A stretch of DNA of 40,394 bases from Microcaldota archaeon (GCA_026413685.1 JAOAKK010000003.1:1-40394), one strand, 5' to 3'. Numbered from the stretch's first letter, positions 32,499 to 40,394 are shown. Notes: generated from the letters alone by a model not told the origin. Numbers and translations are program-made.

Positions 32499-34559
32499 AT
32501 GCCAAAATATTACATCACAACCGCAATTCCATATGTGAATGCATCACCACATCTTGGGCACGCACTCGAGTTCATACAGACAGATGTGCTGGCGCGATAC
32601 CATAAGCTCCTTGGCGATGATGTGTATGTTGTTACGGGTGCGGATGAGAACAGCCTTAAGAACGTCCAGGCAGCCGAGGCAAAAGGCACAACACCGGAGG
32701 CATTATGCGCTGAGAATGCCGCATTGTTCAGGAAGCTTGCTGACACGCTTGGCCTTTCATACAGCTCTTTTGTGAGGACTTCCGTGAGCCAGGAGCATAA
32801 GAAAGGCGTGCAGATGCTCTGGGAGCTGTGTGCCAAGTCAGGTGATATTTACAGGAAAAATTACCGCGGGCTTTACTGTGTAGGGTGTGAGGCGTTTTAT
32901 GAGGAGCACCAGCTTGAGAACGGCATGTGCCCTGAGCACAAGAAGCCGCTGGAAATTGTTGAGGAGGAAAATTACTTCTTCAGGCTGTCAAAGTACCAGA
33001 AGCAGCTTGAGGAGATGATTGCAAGCGGCAGGCTGAAAGTCGTGCCAGAATCGCGCATGAACGAGATGCTGCATTTCATACGTGAAGGCCTGCAGGATTT
33101 TAGCATTTCGCGCTCTATGAAGCGCGCTAAGGGATGGGGGATCCCCGTGCCTCATGACCCAAACCAGATAATGTATGTGTGGTTTGATGCGCTTGGGACG
33201 TATCTTACCGGGGCGGGATACGGGTCTGACAGTGCAAAATTCTCGAAATACTGGCCTGCTGATGTGCACGTTATAGGGAAGGGAATCCTCAGGTTCCATG
33301 CAATCTACTGGCCGGTAATGCTGCTTTCAGCAGGGCTCCAAATGCCAAAATCAATCCTTGTCCACGGATACATAACCGTGGAGGGTGAAAAGATGAGCAA
33401 ATCACTCGGCAACATTGTCGACCCGTTCAGTGTTGTTGAGAAGTTTGGGATTGATGCGTTCAGGTATTGCCTTTTGAGCGAGGTCTCAACATTTGAGGAT
33501 GGTGACTTTTCAGAGAAAGTGCTCATTGAGAAAAACAATAATGAGCTTGTTGCAAATGTTGGCAACCTTGTTAACAGGACGATTGTGTTTGCGAAGAATA
33601 ATTTTGATGGCAAAGTGCCATACGGCCCGCTTGCAAAAGGCGATGAGCAGTTTATTGCGTTGCAGAAAGAGAAAATTGCAAAGGCTTCCGCTTTGCTTGG
33701 CCAGATGAGGCTTAAAGAGGCGATATCAGCAATAATGGAATTCTCAAGCAATGCAAACCGCTACTTCCAGGAAAATGAGCCGTGGAAAGCTGTAAAATCT
33801 GACAAGCTGAGGGCAGCAGCTGTGCTTTACGTGCTTGCAAACCAGGTAAAGGACCTTGCAATACTTCTCTGGCCTTACATCCCGCACGCAAGCGATGAGA
33901 TTTTCAGGCAGCTTAATGTTGAGAGGCCGTCCTGGAAAGATTTGGGGGCGCTTACGCTCAAGCCAGGGCATATGCTTGGCGAGCCAAAGCCAATCTTCAG
34001 GAAGATTGATGCAAGCGTGGGCGGCACACCAGGGGCAGCACAAGCGAGCAGAGGTGCCAAGCCGGCCAAAACCCAGCCGCCCGGCGAAAAGCTAACGATT
34101 GCGGGCATCGATTTGGAGATAGGCGAAATACTCTCCGTGGAGAAGCACCCGAACGCTGAGAAGCTTTTCATCGAAAAGGTAAGGCTGGGTGATGGTGAGC
34201 GCCAGATTGTATCAGGCCTTGCGCAGTTTTACACACCCGAAGAGCTTGTGGGCAAGAAAGTCATAATTGTGAAGAACCTTAAGCCAGCAAGGATTCGTGG
34301 TGTAGAGTCTGCCGGGATGCTGCTTGCAGCAGCCTCCGGTGATGAGGTTGAAGTGCTGTGTGCCCCCGATTCAAGGCCTGGCGACAAGGTAGTTGCGGAA
34401 GGCATCCTGCCAGCACCGCGCAAGGAAATAACCATCGAAGAGTTTGGGAAGGTTGTGCTTGAAGTGAAAGGGTATGAGCTTTATGCAGAAGGGAGGAAAC
34501 TGCTTGCTGCGGGCAGGCCTATAAGGGCATTAAGGGTCCCAAATGGGAAAGTTGGGTAG
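32499..34559 (+). CDS. metG: Methionyl-tRNA synthetase with C-terminal tRNA-binding domain
   Basis: 686 residues. It charges tRNA-Met. Class I signatures are HLGH at 18-21 and KMSKS at 298-302. There is a single zinc-type knuckle (CVGC, then MCPEH), the simpler form seen in many bacterial enzymes. An anticodon-binding helical domain follows. After a proline/alanine-rich linker (~510-530) an EMAP-II/Trbp111-like OB domain is fused (EIGEILSVEKHPNAEKLF, then IVKNLKPARIRGVESAGM), and a further ~50 residues follow. Many archaea encode the OB part as a separate protein. AGGGGG lies upstream of ATG. It probably shares a message with the NFACT gene, 12 bases before it. Confidence 0.94.
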   Translation: MPKYYITTAIPYVNASPHLGHALEFIQTDVLARYHKLLGDDVYVVTGADENSLKNVQAAEAKGTTPEALCAENAALFRKLADTLGLSYSSFVRTSVSQEHKKGVQMLWELCAKSGDIYRKNYRGLYCVGCEAFYEEHQLENGMCPEHKKPLEIVEEENYFFRLSKYQKQLEEMIASGRLKVVPESRMNEMLHFIREGLQDFSISRSMKRAKGWGIPVPHDPNQIMYVWFDALGTYLTGAGYGSDSAKFSKYWPADVHVIGKGILRFHAIYWPVMLLSAGLQMPKSILVHGYITVEGEKMSKSLGNIVDPFSVVEKFGIDAFRYCLLSEVSTFEDGDFSEKVLIEKNNNELVANVGNLVNRTIVFAKNNFDGKVPYGPLAKGDEQFIALQKEKIAKASALLGQMRLKEAISAIMEFSSNANRYFQENEPWKAVKSDKLRAAAVLYVLANQVKDLAILLWPYIPHASDEIFRQLNVERPSWKDLGALTLKPGHMLGEPKPIFRKIDASVGGTPGAAQASRGAKPAKTQPPGEKLTIAGIDLEIGEILSVEKHPNAEKLFIEKVRLGDGERQIVSGLAQFYTPEELVGKKVIIVKNLKPARIRGVESAGMLLAAASGDEVEVLCAPDSRPGDKVVAEGILPAPRKEITIEEFGKVVLEVKGYELYAEGRKLLAAGRPIRALRVPNGKVG

Positions 34560-34602
34560 ATGTTTCTTGTGAAGCTCGACAAGTATTTATAAAACCTCGA
34601 CA

Positions 34603-34610
34603 TTTTTTTT
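34603..34610 (+). terminator. T-run terminator after metG
   Basis: Eight consecutive T lie 44 bases after the metG stop and before the TATA-like CATTTAAATAG (34623-34633) of the next gene. A T-run alone is a normal archaeal terminator. Confidence 0.5.
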
Positions 34611-34666
34611 GCCCATTGCACACATTTAAATAGTTTTATGCATATGTCTAATCGCTTGGTGGTTTT

Positions 34667-34927
34667 ATGCCGAAATATGTTCTAGCGAAACAGCTCGCAG
34701 GAAAGAAAATAGTCACGAGCAACGGTGAAGAGCTCGGCAGGCTTGTTGACATTAAGGTTGCCGAGACAGGAGGGAGGCTACAGACACTCGTCCTGGAGGC
34801 AAGCTTTGATAGTGTACTGGCATCAAAGATGCAGAAAGATGACCAGGGGCACACAGTATTGCCTTATGATGCGGTTATGGCAGTGTCTGACTACATAATC
34901 GTAGACAGGAAATCTCTTGCACTTTAA
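34667..34927 (+). CDS. PRC-barrel domain protein
   Basis: 86 residues forming one PRC-barrel: KQLAGKKIVTSNGEELGRLVDIKV followed by LQTLVLEAS and LPYDAVMAVSDYIIVD. Archaeal single-domain PRC-barrel proteins are widespread; some take part in cell division (CdpB-like) and others may bind RNA or ribosome-processing factors. The sequence does not tell which. GGTGG lies five bases before ATG, and CATTTAAATAG about 35 bases upstream is the likely TATA box. RNase HII follows 12 bases later, probably on the same transcript. Confidence 0.88.
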   Translation: MPKYVLAKQLAGKKIVTSNGEELGRLVDIKVAETGGRLQTLVLEASFDSVLASKMQKDDQGHTVLPYDAVMAVSDYIIVDRKSLAL

Positions 34928-34939
34928 GATTCTGGTTTT

Positions 34940-35578
34940 ATGATTGCAGGAATTGACGAGGCGGGGCGCGGCTCCGTTCTCGGGCCTCTTTCAATTGCGC
35001 TCGTGTGTGGCGAGGAAGAGGATTTTCTATCCCTTGAGCTTGCAGACTCAAAGCTGCTCACACGCAGCGAGCGCGAGGCACTGTTTCCTGAGATACGCAA
35101 GAAGTTTTACACATCTTTTGTGCTTGTTACTGCAAAGGAGCTCAATGAAATGATGAAAAGGTTCTCGCTCAATGAGATTGAGGCGATAAAGGAGGCATAC
35201 CTGCTCGATGAGCTCCCTCTTGAGCCCCACGAGGTCATCGTGGACTCGCCCGATGTGCTGGAGCAGAATTTTGCACATCGCATAGCAAGGCATATGGCAA
35301 GAAAGCTTACCATCAGGGCCGAGCACAAGGCAGATTTAAATTACCCTGTTGTGAGTGCAGCATCAATAGTTGCAAAAGTGATCAGGGACTGGGAGATTGA
35401 CCGCATACGTGATGAGGTCGGGTATGACTTCCAGTCAGGATATCCTTCTGATGAGAAAACAGTTGCAGCCGTCCGTGAAATGCTCCGCACTGGCAAGGGC
35501 AAGGAGTATGTCAGGATGCGATGGAGCACTGTTGAGTCAATCATTGCAAGCCAGCAGAAGCTCCACGACTATTTTTAA
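34940..35578 (+). CDS. rnhB: Ribonuclease HII
   Basis: 212 residues, the archaeal length. It removes RNA from RNA-DNA hybrids, including primers and single ribonucleotides. The active-site start GIDEAGRGSVLGP gives D6 and E7. The third acidic residue is in VIVDSPD and the fourth in HKADLNYPVVSAASIVAK. The GYPSDEKT segment and the C-terminal R-x-RWST region match family tails. It is in a short unit with the PRC-barrel gene and converges with the DHH nuclease gene, whose product acts in the same primer-removal pathway in archaea. Confidence 0.93.
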   Translation: MIAGIDEAGRGSVLGPLSIALVCGEEEDFLSLELADSKLLTRSEREALFPEIRKKFYTSFVLVTAKELNEMMKRFSLNEIEAIKEAYLLDELPLEPHEVIVDSPDVLEQNFAHRIARHMARKLTIRAEHKADLNYPVVSAASIVAKVIRDWEIDRIRDEVGYDFQSGYPSDEKTVAAVREMLRTGKGKEYVRMRWSTVESIIASQQKLHDYF

Positions 35579-35609
35579 GCCAACTCGCATTACAAATAAT
35601 CCTGGCAAA

Positions 35610-36950
35610 TTATGATATCTGCTCGCCAATCTCTTTTCCGAATCTTTCTAAGAACACGTTAAGCTTGTCCGCCTCGATTGTCGCACCCGCAGCAATATCG
35701 TGGCCGCCACCAACCCCTATCCCGTTGCACGATTTCTCAAGTGATTTCCCAAGGTTCAGGCCTTTTGCAATGAGTGCTCGCGTCCCCCTGCTGCTGAGCT
35801 TAATCTTTCCTTCTGCATCAAGTGCAATCGCAAGCACGGGCTTTTCAGGAGGTATTATGCTGTAGAGCATCCCCGCAACAATACCAATAATCCCATCATC
35901 AATCATCCCGCGCCCATCAACAAAGTAGAACGGCCCCATATCAACAACAGATTTCTGTGCGTATTCAATGCCGTCACGCAGCTGTTTCCTGTGCAGCTCG
36001 AGCAGTGCCTGCGCCCTTTGGTATGCGCCTTCCATCTTCAGCATGACCGCAACTCCAATATCAGGCTCGTTATGCCTGCCGCACGCATTTAGCAGTGTTG
36101 AGAATTCGCTCGCATCGCGCATCTCCGTCCTAGGCGGATATGTAAGGAGCTCGTAAACCTCACCAATAATCGAGCCGGCATCCCTCTTATGTCCTTTCTC
36201 ATAAAGGTAGGAGACGAGCGCAGAGCGCAGGCGCATCTTTTCATCCTCGCTCAAGCCCATGTATGACCTCCACTTGCCTTCAGCATCCTTTACGGCAATG
36301 CCTATCTTCTCATAAAAATCAAGCACGTTGCTCTCATTCCCCGTCAGCCCTGGCAGGAACGGCTCTGTTGAGTATAAGAGGAATGGCACAAGCGGCCTGC
36401 TCACCCTACCAAACATGCAAATATCCTTGTAGGCGTTAACATAACCTCCAGCTATCCCTTCCTCAAGCATTTTCTTGTTCCAGCCGTATAAAGGCGCCTG
36501 CACGTCACCCACCGCACCAACAATGCCAATGGGCGCAAGCTCCGGCAACCCAAACGTGAAATATGCAGTTGACGCGCCGCTCAGCTCACGCGAGCCGTCA
36601 ATCCCAAACAGCCTGGGATTAACCTGCAGGATTGGGCCTTCCTCGCATAAGTGATGGTCAATTATTACAATGCGTCGCTTGCCCATTTTTGATAGCTCTT
36701 CCTGCACGCTTCCGCCAAAGTCCGCGAGTATCACATCACGCTCTTTCCTTTTTGCAATCTCCTCAAGCTCTTTTTGTGCAAGCTTCCTGAAGCACAGGCG
36801 CGAGTATCCTTTTCCCATTTTTTCAAGCGCCGCTGCAACAAGCGCACCGCTGCTTATCCCATCCGCATCATAATGGTGGACTATGAGCACATCATCCATC
36901 CTGCTTATTTCCTCACGAGCCTCTTTGCACCTGGCAAGAAAGCTGCCCAT
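35610..36950 (-). CDS. DHH-family phosphoesterase, archaeal RecJ/GAN (Cdc45-like) type
   Basis: 446 residues from ATG 36950 (MGSFLARCKEAREE). The DHH domain shows the metal-binding motifs VHHYDADG, ILADFGGS and the eponymous VIIDHHLCEEG. The C-terminal DHHA1 domain includes GGGHDIAAGATIEA. In archaea these proteins act as single-strand 5'-3' exonucleases and as Cdc45 counterparts in the CMG-like helicase with GINS. All metal residues I can read are present, so it should be an active nuclease. The start METELCV seven residues upstream is possible. It is divergent from the DUF2085 gene. Confidence 0.9.
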   Translation of the reverse strand: MGSFLARCKEAREEISRMDDVLIVHHYDADGISSGALVAAALEKMGKGYSRLCFRKLAQKELEEIAKRKERDVILADFGGSVQEELSKMGKRRIVIIDHHLCEEGPILQVNPRLFGIDGSRELSGASTAYFTFGLPELAPIGIVGAVGDVQAPLYGWNKKMLEEGIAGGYVNAYKDICMFGRVSRPLVPFLLYSTEPFLPGLTGNESNVLDFYEKIGIAVKDAEGKWRSYMGLSEDEKMRLRSALVSYLYEKGHKRDAGSIIGEVYELLTYPPRTEMRDASEFSTLLNACGRHNEPDIGVAVMLKMEGAYQRAQALLELHRKQLRDGIEYAQKSVVDMGPFYFVDGRGMIDDGIIGIVAGMLYSIIPPEKPVLAIALDAEGKIKLSSRGTRALIAKGLNLGKSLEKSCNGIGVGGGHDIAAGATIEADKLNVFLERFGKEIGEQIS

Positions 36951-36973
36951 AACACAAAGTTCGGTTTCCAAGG

Positions 36974-36986
36974 TTTAATAATTATT
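36974..36986. promoter_or_regulatory. AT core between the DHH nuclease (-) and the DUF2085 gene (+)
   Basis: TTTAATAATTATT holds the perfect palindrome AATAATTATT (36977-36986). It lies between ATGs at 36950 and 37004, which are 54 bases apart, at about 31 and 23 bases from them. A second element, TTTATATAC, is closer to the plus-strand ATG. Confidence 0.5.
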
Positions 36987-37003
36987 CGCTTTATATACGA
37001 CCA

Positions 37004-37657
37004 ATGGAAAAGTTCTGGATTGGCTTCACAGCGTATATGGTGCTTTCACTATTCCTGGTTGCGTTCGCTTTTGGGGGGCCAATAGCAGCACATCTGGGTT
37101 ATGCAGATGTGGCAAAAGGCCTTTACACTGCAGGTGCACCCTTGTGCCACCAGTGGGTTTACAGGTCATATTGCATTTTTAGCACGGGGAGTGCATGGCT
37201 TCTTGAGGAGTGCATCCCACACTCACATAACGGCACGGTAACAGTACGCACGATGTTTACACCAGCATCACACGCGTGGGATGGCATATTCTCATATTCA
37301 ACATCACAGCTTGGCAGGAACAGGGGTGAGATGGTTGAGCGTGACGGCATGGTAGGGTACAAGCTGGTTGTATGCTCACGCGACACGGCAATCTATCTTG
37401 GGATGGTTTTTGCAGGCATAGCGTTCCTTTACATCCGCAGGCATATTCGTGAAACGCCTTCGCTATGGCTGCTCCTCATAGGGCTTATGCCGATGGGAAT
37501 AGACGGGACAGGGCAGCTGCTTGGGCTGTGGGAAAGCACAAACACTATACGCAGCTTGACGGGATTTGTTGCTGGCGCGTTTGTGGGATTCTATCTCATC
37601 TCCCTGCTTTCAGACATAATAGCAAAATATGATTCACGGCGTGAAATTAGAAAATAA
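37004..37657 (+). CDS. DUF2085 membrane protein
   Basis: 217 residues with about five membrane helices. DUF2085 landmarks are present: LCHQWVYRSYC near residue 46, VVCSRDTAIYLG, GLMPMGIDGTGQLLGLWESTN and IRSLTGF. The function is unknown; conserved Cys/His residues in the motifs hint at metal or thiol chemistry. The loop between the first motif and CSRDTA is longer than in short bacterial members. ATG 37004 probably starts a leaderless transcript. Confidence 0.85.
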   Translation: MEKFWIGFTAYMVLSLFLVAFAFGGPIAAHLGYADVAKGLYTAGAPLCHQWVYRSYCIFSTGSAWLLEECIPHSHNGTVTVRTMFTPASHAWDGIFSYSTSQLGRNRGEMVERDGMVGYKLVVCSRDTAIYLGMVFAGIAFLYIRRHIRETPSLWLLLIGLMPMGIDGTGQLLGLWESTNTIRSLTGFVAGAFVGFYLISLLSDIIAKYDSRREIRK

Positions 37658-37695
37658 CCCTCTCGTCATTTGTCGTAAAAAAACGTGCTTTGGAA

Positions 37696-37706
37696 GTATT
37701 TTTAAG
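37696..37706 (+). promoter_or_regulatory. TATA box for the LonB-like gene
   Basis: GTATTTTTAAG is centred about 28 bases before ATG 37729, with no ribosome site between, consistent with a leaderless message. Confidence 0.55.
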
Positions 37707-37728
37707 CATTGCGTGGTCTTAACTTCGT

Positions 37729-39144
37729 ATGCCTCTCTCATTTGAGAACACTTCTGAGATTAAGATACCTCAAAGCCCTCTTGAGAGGGTAATCGGGCAG
37801 GAGCACGTTCTTGAGATTGCACACATTGTTGCAAAGCAGAGGAGGCACTTGCTCTTGGTCGGACCGCCCGGCACAGGCAAAAGCTTCATCGCAAACACGA
37901 TTTCTTCAGCATTGCCCAGGCCAACGCAACAGGTTGCAGTATTGGGCAATCCGGAAAACCCTGACAGGCCAATCCTTGAAATCAAGACTGCTGAGGATAT
38001 TGAGCGCGAGAAAAAGGAAATTCTCAAGGCAAGGCTCATCGACCCGCGCGATGCGCCATACTATGTTTCTGAGCGGCTTGGGTTCAGGTGCAGGAAATGC
38101 GGCACAATAAGCGATCCCGAATCAAACATCTGCCTTTATTGCGGTGCTGAGAAATACAGGCGCAACCGCAACATTGAGGATATGTTCTCAAGCGCACCGC
38201 GGATATCGCGTGATGACAAGGTGCTCATGAAAAGAGTTACTCCTGAAGGCAAGGAGGAAGAGCTTACGTATGAGCGTGCGGGTGCAAAGGTGAAGGTGTA
38301 CAAGAATAAGCCGCGCGCATTGGGCGAGCAGCAAAGGAAAGTGCTTGTGCATCTTGACAGGAATACGTTTGTGCAGGCCACGGGCGCTTCCGAGTCAGAG
38401 CTGCTTGGTGATGTGAGGCACGACCCATACGGCGGGCATAAGGATATCGGGATCCCTCCGCATGAGCGTGTTGTCCCGGGCGCAATACACGAGGCGCATG
38501 AGGGTGTGCTGTTTATAGATGAGCTGTCCACGCTTGGCGAGCTGCAGAGATACCTGCTTACTGCAATGCAGGAGAAAAAGTTCCCCATAATGGGCAGGAA
38601 CTCGACAAGCACGGGTGCAGTGGTCAGGGTTGACAATGTGCCATGTGATTTCATACTGGTTGGTGCTGTCAACATAAACGATGTCCACGCAATCCTGCCA
38701 CCACTGCGCTCACGCATCATAGGTTCCGGGTATGAGGTGTTGCTGAATACCGTAATGCCAGACACTGAAAGGAACCGTGAGAAAATGGTGCAGTTCATTG
38801 CACAGGAGATTGCAAAGGATGGTCGCATACCTCATGCATCTTACGGTGCGTGCATGCGCATAATTGATGAGTCAAAGCTGCGCGCAAAGCAGATGGATGG
38901 CAAGGATGGCCTAACCTTAAGGCTGCGTGACTTGAGCGGCATCATAAAAATGGCAGGGGATATTGCAATATTTGATGGAGCCCAGCTAATTGAGAAAGAG
39001 CATGTTGAGCGGGCAATCAAGCGTGCGCAGTCAATAGAGGAGCAGCTTCTTGATACATATGGCAGTGCATTCCGTGCAGGGCAGAGTGATTATGCAGCTC
39101 TTTCAAGGAGCAAGAGCAGAGGCTATGCAAGCGAAGTAAGGTAA
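37729..39144 (+). CDS. LonB-like AAA+ ATPase with a zinc ribbon and no protease domain
   Basis: 471 residues. The AAA+ module is clearly of archaeal LonB type: Walker A GPPGTGKS at 45-52, the long insertion between Walker A and B, VVPGAIHEAHEGVLFIDELSTL (Walker B), VGAVNINDVHAILPPLRSRI (sensor 1 and arginine finger) and the lid LRLRDLSGIIKMAGDIA. In canonical LonB (about 620-650 residues) the insertion carries two membrane helices and the S16 protease with its Ser-Lys dyad follows the lid. Here the insertion carries a zinc ribbon (C121, C124, C135, C138) with no membrane helix, and the protein stops after the lid. It is likely a soluble unfoldase, remodeller or regulator. The protease domain is not encoded just downstream. 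Confidence 0.88.
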   Translation: MPLSFENTSEIKIPQSPLERVIGQEHVLEIAHIVAKQRRHLLLVGPPGTGKSFIANTISSALPRPTQQVAVLGNPENPDRPILEIKTAEDIEREKKEILKARLIDPRDAPYYVSERLGFRCRKCGTISDPESNICLYCGAEKYRRNRNIEDMFSSAPRISRDDKVLMKRVTPEGKEEELTYERAGAKVKVYKNKPRALGEQQRKVLVHLDRNTFVQATGASESELLGDVRHDPYGGHKDIGIPPHERVVPGAIHEAHEGVLFIDELSTLGELQRYLLTAMQEKKFPIMGRNSTSTGAVVRVDNVPCDFILVGAVNINDVHAILPPLRSRIIGSGYEVLLNTVMPDTERNREKMVQFIAQEIAKDGRIPHASYGACMRIIDESKLRAKQMDGKDGLTLRLRDLSGIIKMAGDIAIFDGAQLIEKEHVERAIKRAQSIEEQLLDTYGSAFRAGQSDYAALSRSKSRGYASEVR

Positions 39145-39162
39145 TTTAACACGGGTATTGTG

Positions 39163-39978
39163 ATGCATGGAAAGCAGGGTGCAAGCCACTCAAGCGGAGT
39201 TGCAGATTCTGTTTATTCGTTTTATTCTGAATACCCCTACCCTCTCGTATACCCTTTCTCTAAACGGCATGAACAGCTGATGAGAAAGTTCATACGGATG
39301 TGGGGGCTTAGGTGCGAGAGTGAGTTAAAAGGCCTCTCAATCCTTGATGCTGGCTGCGGGACGGGTGAAAAATCAGTCTACCTTGCATCATTGGGTGCAA
39401 GCGTCACAGCGCTTGATATCAACAAAACACAATTGTCATATGCGCAAGCGCTGGCAAGGAGGCACAGGGTTGGCGAGAAAATAAAATTTGTGTGCGCAGA
39501 CATACTTGCACTTGATTTGAATGATAAGTTTGACCTGGTCCTGTGCAGTGGCGTGCTCCATCATACACCGGATGTGCGCCTTGGGTTTTCACGCCTCGCA
39601 AGGCATCTCAGGCAGGATGGCCGCATTCTCATAGGCCTGTATAATAAATACAGCAGGATTCACTATAGGCTGCTTAGGTGGGCACTCCACAAAGCGTATG
39701 GCAACGACCCAAAAAGGATAATGGAGTTTGTGAACGGCTTCCCACTTTCATTTCTTTTGCGCGGCAAAGCATCGCAACAGACGCTTTATGACCGGTATGC
39801 AATCCCTTATGAGTCGTATCACTCGTTAAGGGAAATACGCGAGATGTTTAGGGATAATAACATAAGCATAATGCATGTTTCCCCTCCAATTTTGTTTGAC
39901 AACGATATGATATCCCAGCTCTCCTGGCTTATAAAAGGAAAGTCGTTTTTTATGGTCTCTGGGAAAAGGCATCAATAA
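39163..39978 (+). CDS. Class I SAM-dependent methyltransferase
   Basis: 271 residues. The SAM-binding motif I is LDAGCGTGEKS at about residues 64-74, motif II acidic residue in VTALDIN, and the post-motifs VCADILALDL and LCSGVLHHTPD are typical of small-molecule or lipid/quinone-type methyltransferases. The N-terminal VYSFYSEYPYPLVYPFSKRH segment resembles that of methyltransferases linked to tetratricopeptide or glycan contexts. Substrate unknown. GTG 39160 is directly before ATG 39163; the ATG is chosen. It lies 18 bases after the LonB-like gene on the same strand. Confidence 0.85.
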   Translation: MHGKQGASHSSGVADSVYSFYSEYPYPLVYPFSKRHEQLMRKFIRMWGLRCESELKGLSILDAGCGTGEKSVYLASLGASVTALDINKTQLSYAQALARRHRVGEKIKFVCADILALDLNDKFDLVLCSGVLHHTPDVRLGFSRLARHLRQDGRILIGLYNKYSRIHYRLLRWALHKAYGNDPKRIMEFVNGFPLSFLLRGKASQQTLYDRYAIPYESYHSLREIREMFRDNNISIMHVSPPILFDNDMISQLSWLIKGKSFFMVSGKRHQ

Positions 39979-40008
39979 ATATTTTATTCCATAACTAATT
40001 ATGTGGGC

Positions 40009-40394
40009 ATGCCTGGTTTTAATATTATAAGGGTGGCGGTAACAGCATTGCTTTTATTGAATATTATTGCTTATGCGGCCGAATGCCCGGTGATAATTGC
40101 GCCTGGGAATTATGTATTAGCTTCTAACCTTTCAGGAGCACCTCATTTTTTGCCTCACCTTTATGGCAATGTTTGCGTTTATATTTCTTCTTCAGATGTT
40201 GTTTTTGATTGCAATAATTACGTAATAAACGGAGAAAGCGCACCGCCAGGGCTTCCTTCATTTGGAGTTTATGTTGAAGAGCTTTACAATAACGTGACAA
40301 TAAAAAATTGCAATGTTAAGTCATATAATTATGGCATATTCTCACAAACCTCAAACTTCGTGCATATAATAGGAAACAAGGTTGATAACTGTAC
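40009..40394 (+). CDS. Secreted beta-helix protein, N-terminal part, runs off the window
   Basis: 128 codons are visible from ATG 40009 and the frame is still open at the edge. A signal peptide (MPGFNIIRVAVTALLLLNII) precedes C26 of ECPVIIAPGNYVL. The motif CPxxIxAPGxYV, then SSDVVFDCN, and the beta-helix repeats NVTIKNCNVKSYNYGI all match the N-terminus of the 717-residue protein at 19444-21597, so the two are paralogues. A TATA-like AAATATTTTATT about 25 bases upstream suggests a leaderless gene. Confidence 0.85.
   Translation, partial: MPGFNIIRVAVTALLLLNIIAYAAECPVIIAPGNYVLASNLSGAPHFLPHLYGNVCVYISSSDVVFDCNNYVINGESAPPGLPSFGVYVEELYNNVTIKNCNVKSYNYGIFSQTSNFVHIIGNKVDNC

Noticed and set aside
1-40394. 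tRNA, rRNA, CRISPR arrays, insertion sequences, integrases
   Set aside because: Intergenic gaps are mostly under 110 bases and show no cloverleaf, regular direct repeats, or transposase/integrase motifs. A covariance-model scan would be needed for certainty on tRNAs.

Overview
The window is archaeal chromosomal DNA. The evidence is the gene set: replication factor C large subunit, Hjc resolvase, a GAN/RecJ-type DHH nuclease, pelota, ABCE1, Trm5, a LonB-type AAA+ protein, a PRC-barrel protein and an RNase P RNA. TATA-like elements lie about 25 bases before many start codons (leaderless genes), and GGTG-type ribosome sites precede others. The density, the several reduced proteins (a LonB without protease, a NEMF/RqcH without its C-terminal half), the orphans and the surface beta-helix proteins suggest a DPANN-type archaeon such as the Micrarchaeota/Diapherotrites group. 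That placement is inference; the phylum cannot be fixed from this window.

Layout. 1-2567: end of an unknown gene, a hairpin terminator, then on the minus strand a MiaB/e-MtaB-type tRNA methylthiotransferase and a membrane-anchored thioredoxin-fold protein. 2677-10515: a plus-strand run of an Lhr-type helicase, RfcL, a NUDIX hydrolase, a secreted transglutaminase-like protein and an M17 aminopeptidase. 10542-10875: RNase P RNA on the minus strand, recognised by its P1 helix and a compensated P4 helix. 10926-15069: MFS transporter, two divergent glycosyltransferases (one with a damaged N-terminus) and an orphan. 15098-18517: pelota and a YkgJ-type cysteine-cluster protein, divergent from ABCE1. 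18543-21597: small membrane and orphan genes and a large beta-helix surface protein. 21674-24529: class II ribonucleotide reductase. 24530-24921: AT-rich gap. 24922-29331: ankyrin protein, UMP kinase, UV-damage endonuclease, FKBP isomerase and a large anchored orphan. 29410-35578: Hjc, Trm5, an orphan divergent from a truncated RqcH/NEMF, methionyl-tRNA synthetase, PRC-barrel and RNase HII. 35610-40394: GAN-type nuclease, DUF2085 membrane protein, protease-less LonB-like ATPase, a methyltransferase and the start of a second beta-helix protein.

Themes. DNA replication and repair is represented by RfcL, RNase HII, the DHH nuclease, Hjc, UvdE, Lhr and NrdJ. Translation and its quality control is represented by pelota, ABCE1, the NFACT protein, MetRS, Trm5, the methylthiotransferase and RNase P RNA. 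No mobile element, CRISPR array, tRNA or rRNA gene was seen. The most unusual points are the protease-less LonB with a zinc ribbon, the half-length RqcH, the nonsense-interrupted glycosyltransferase, and a recurring divergent-promoter design in which starts 51-54 bases apart appear to share one near-palindromic TATA core.
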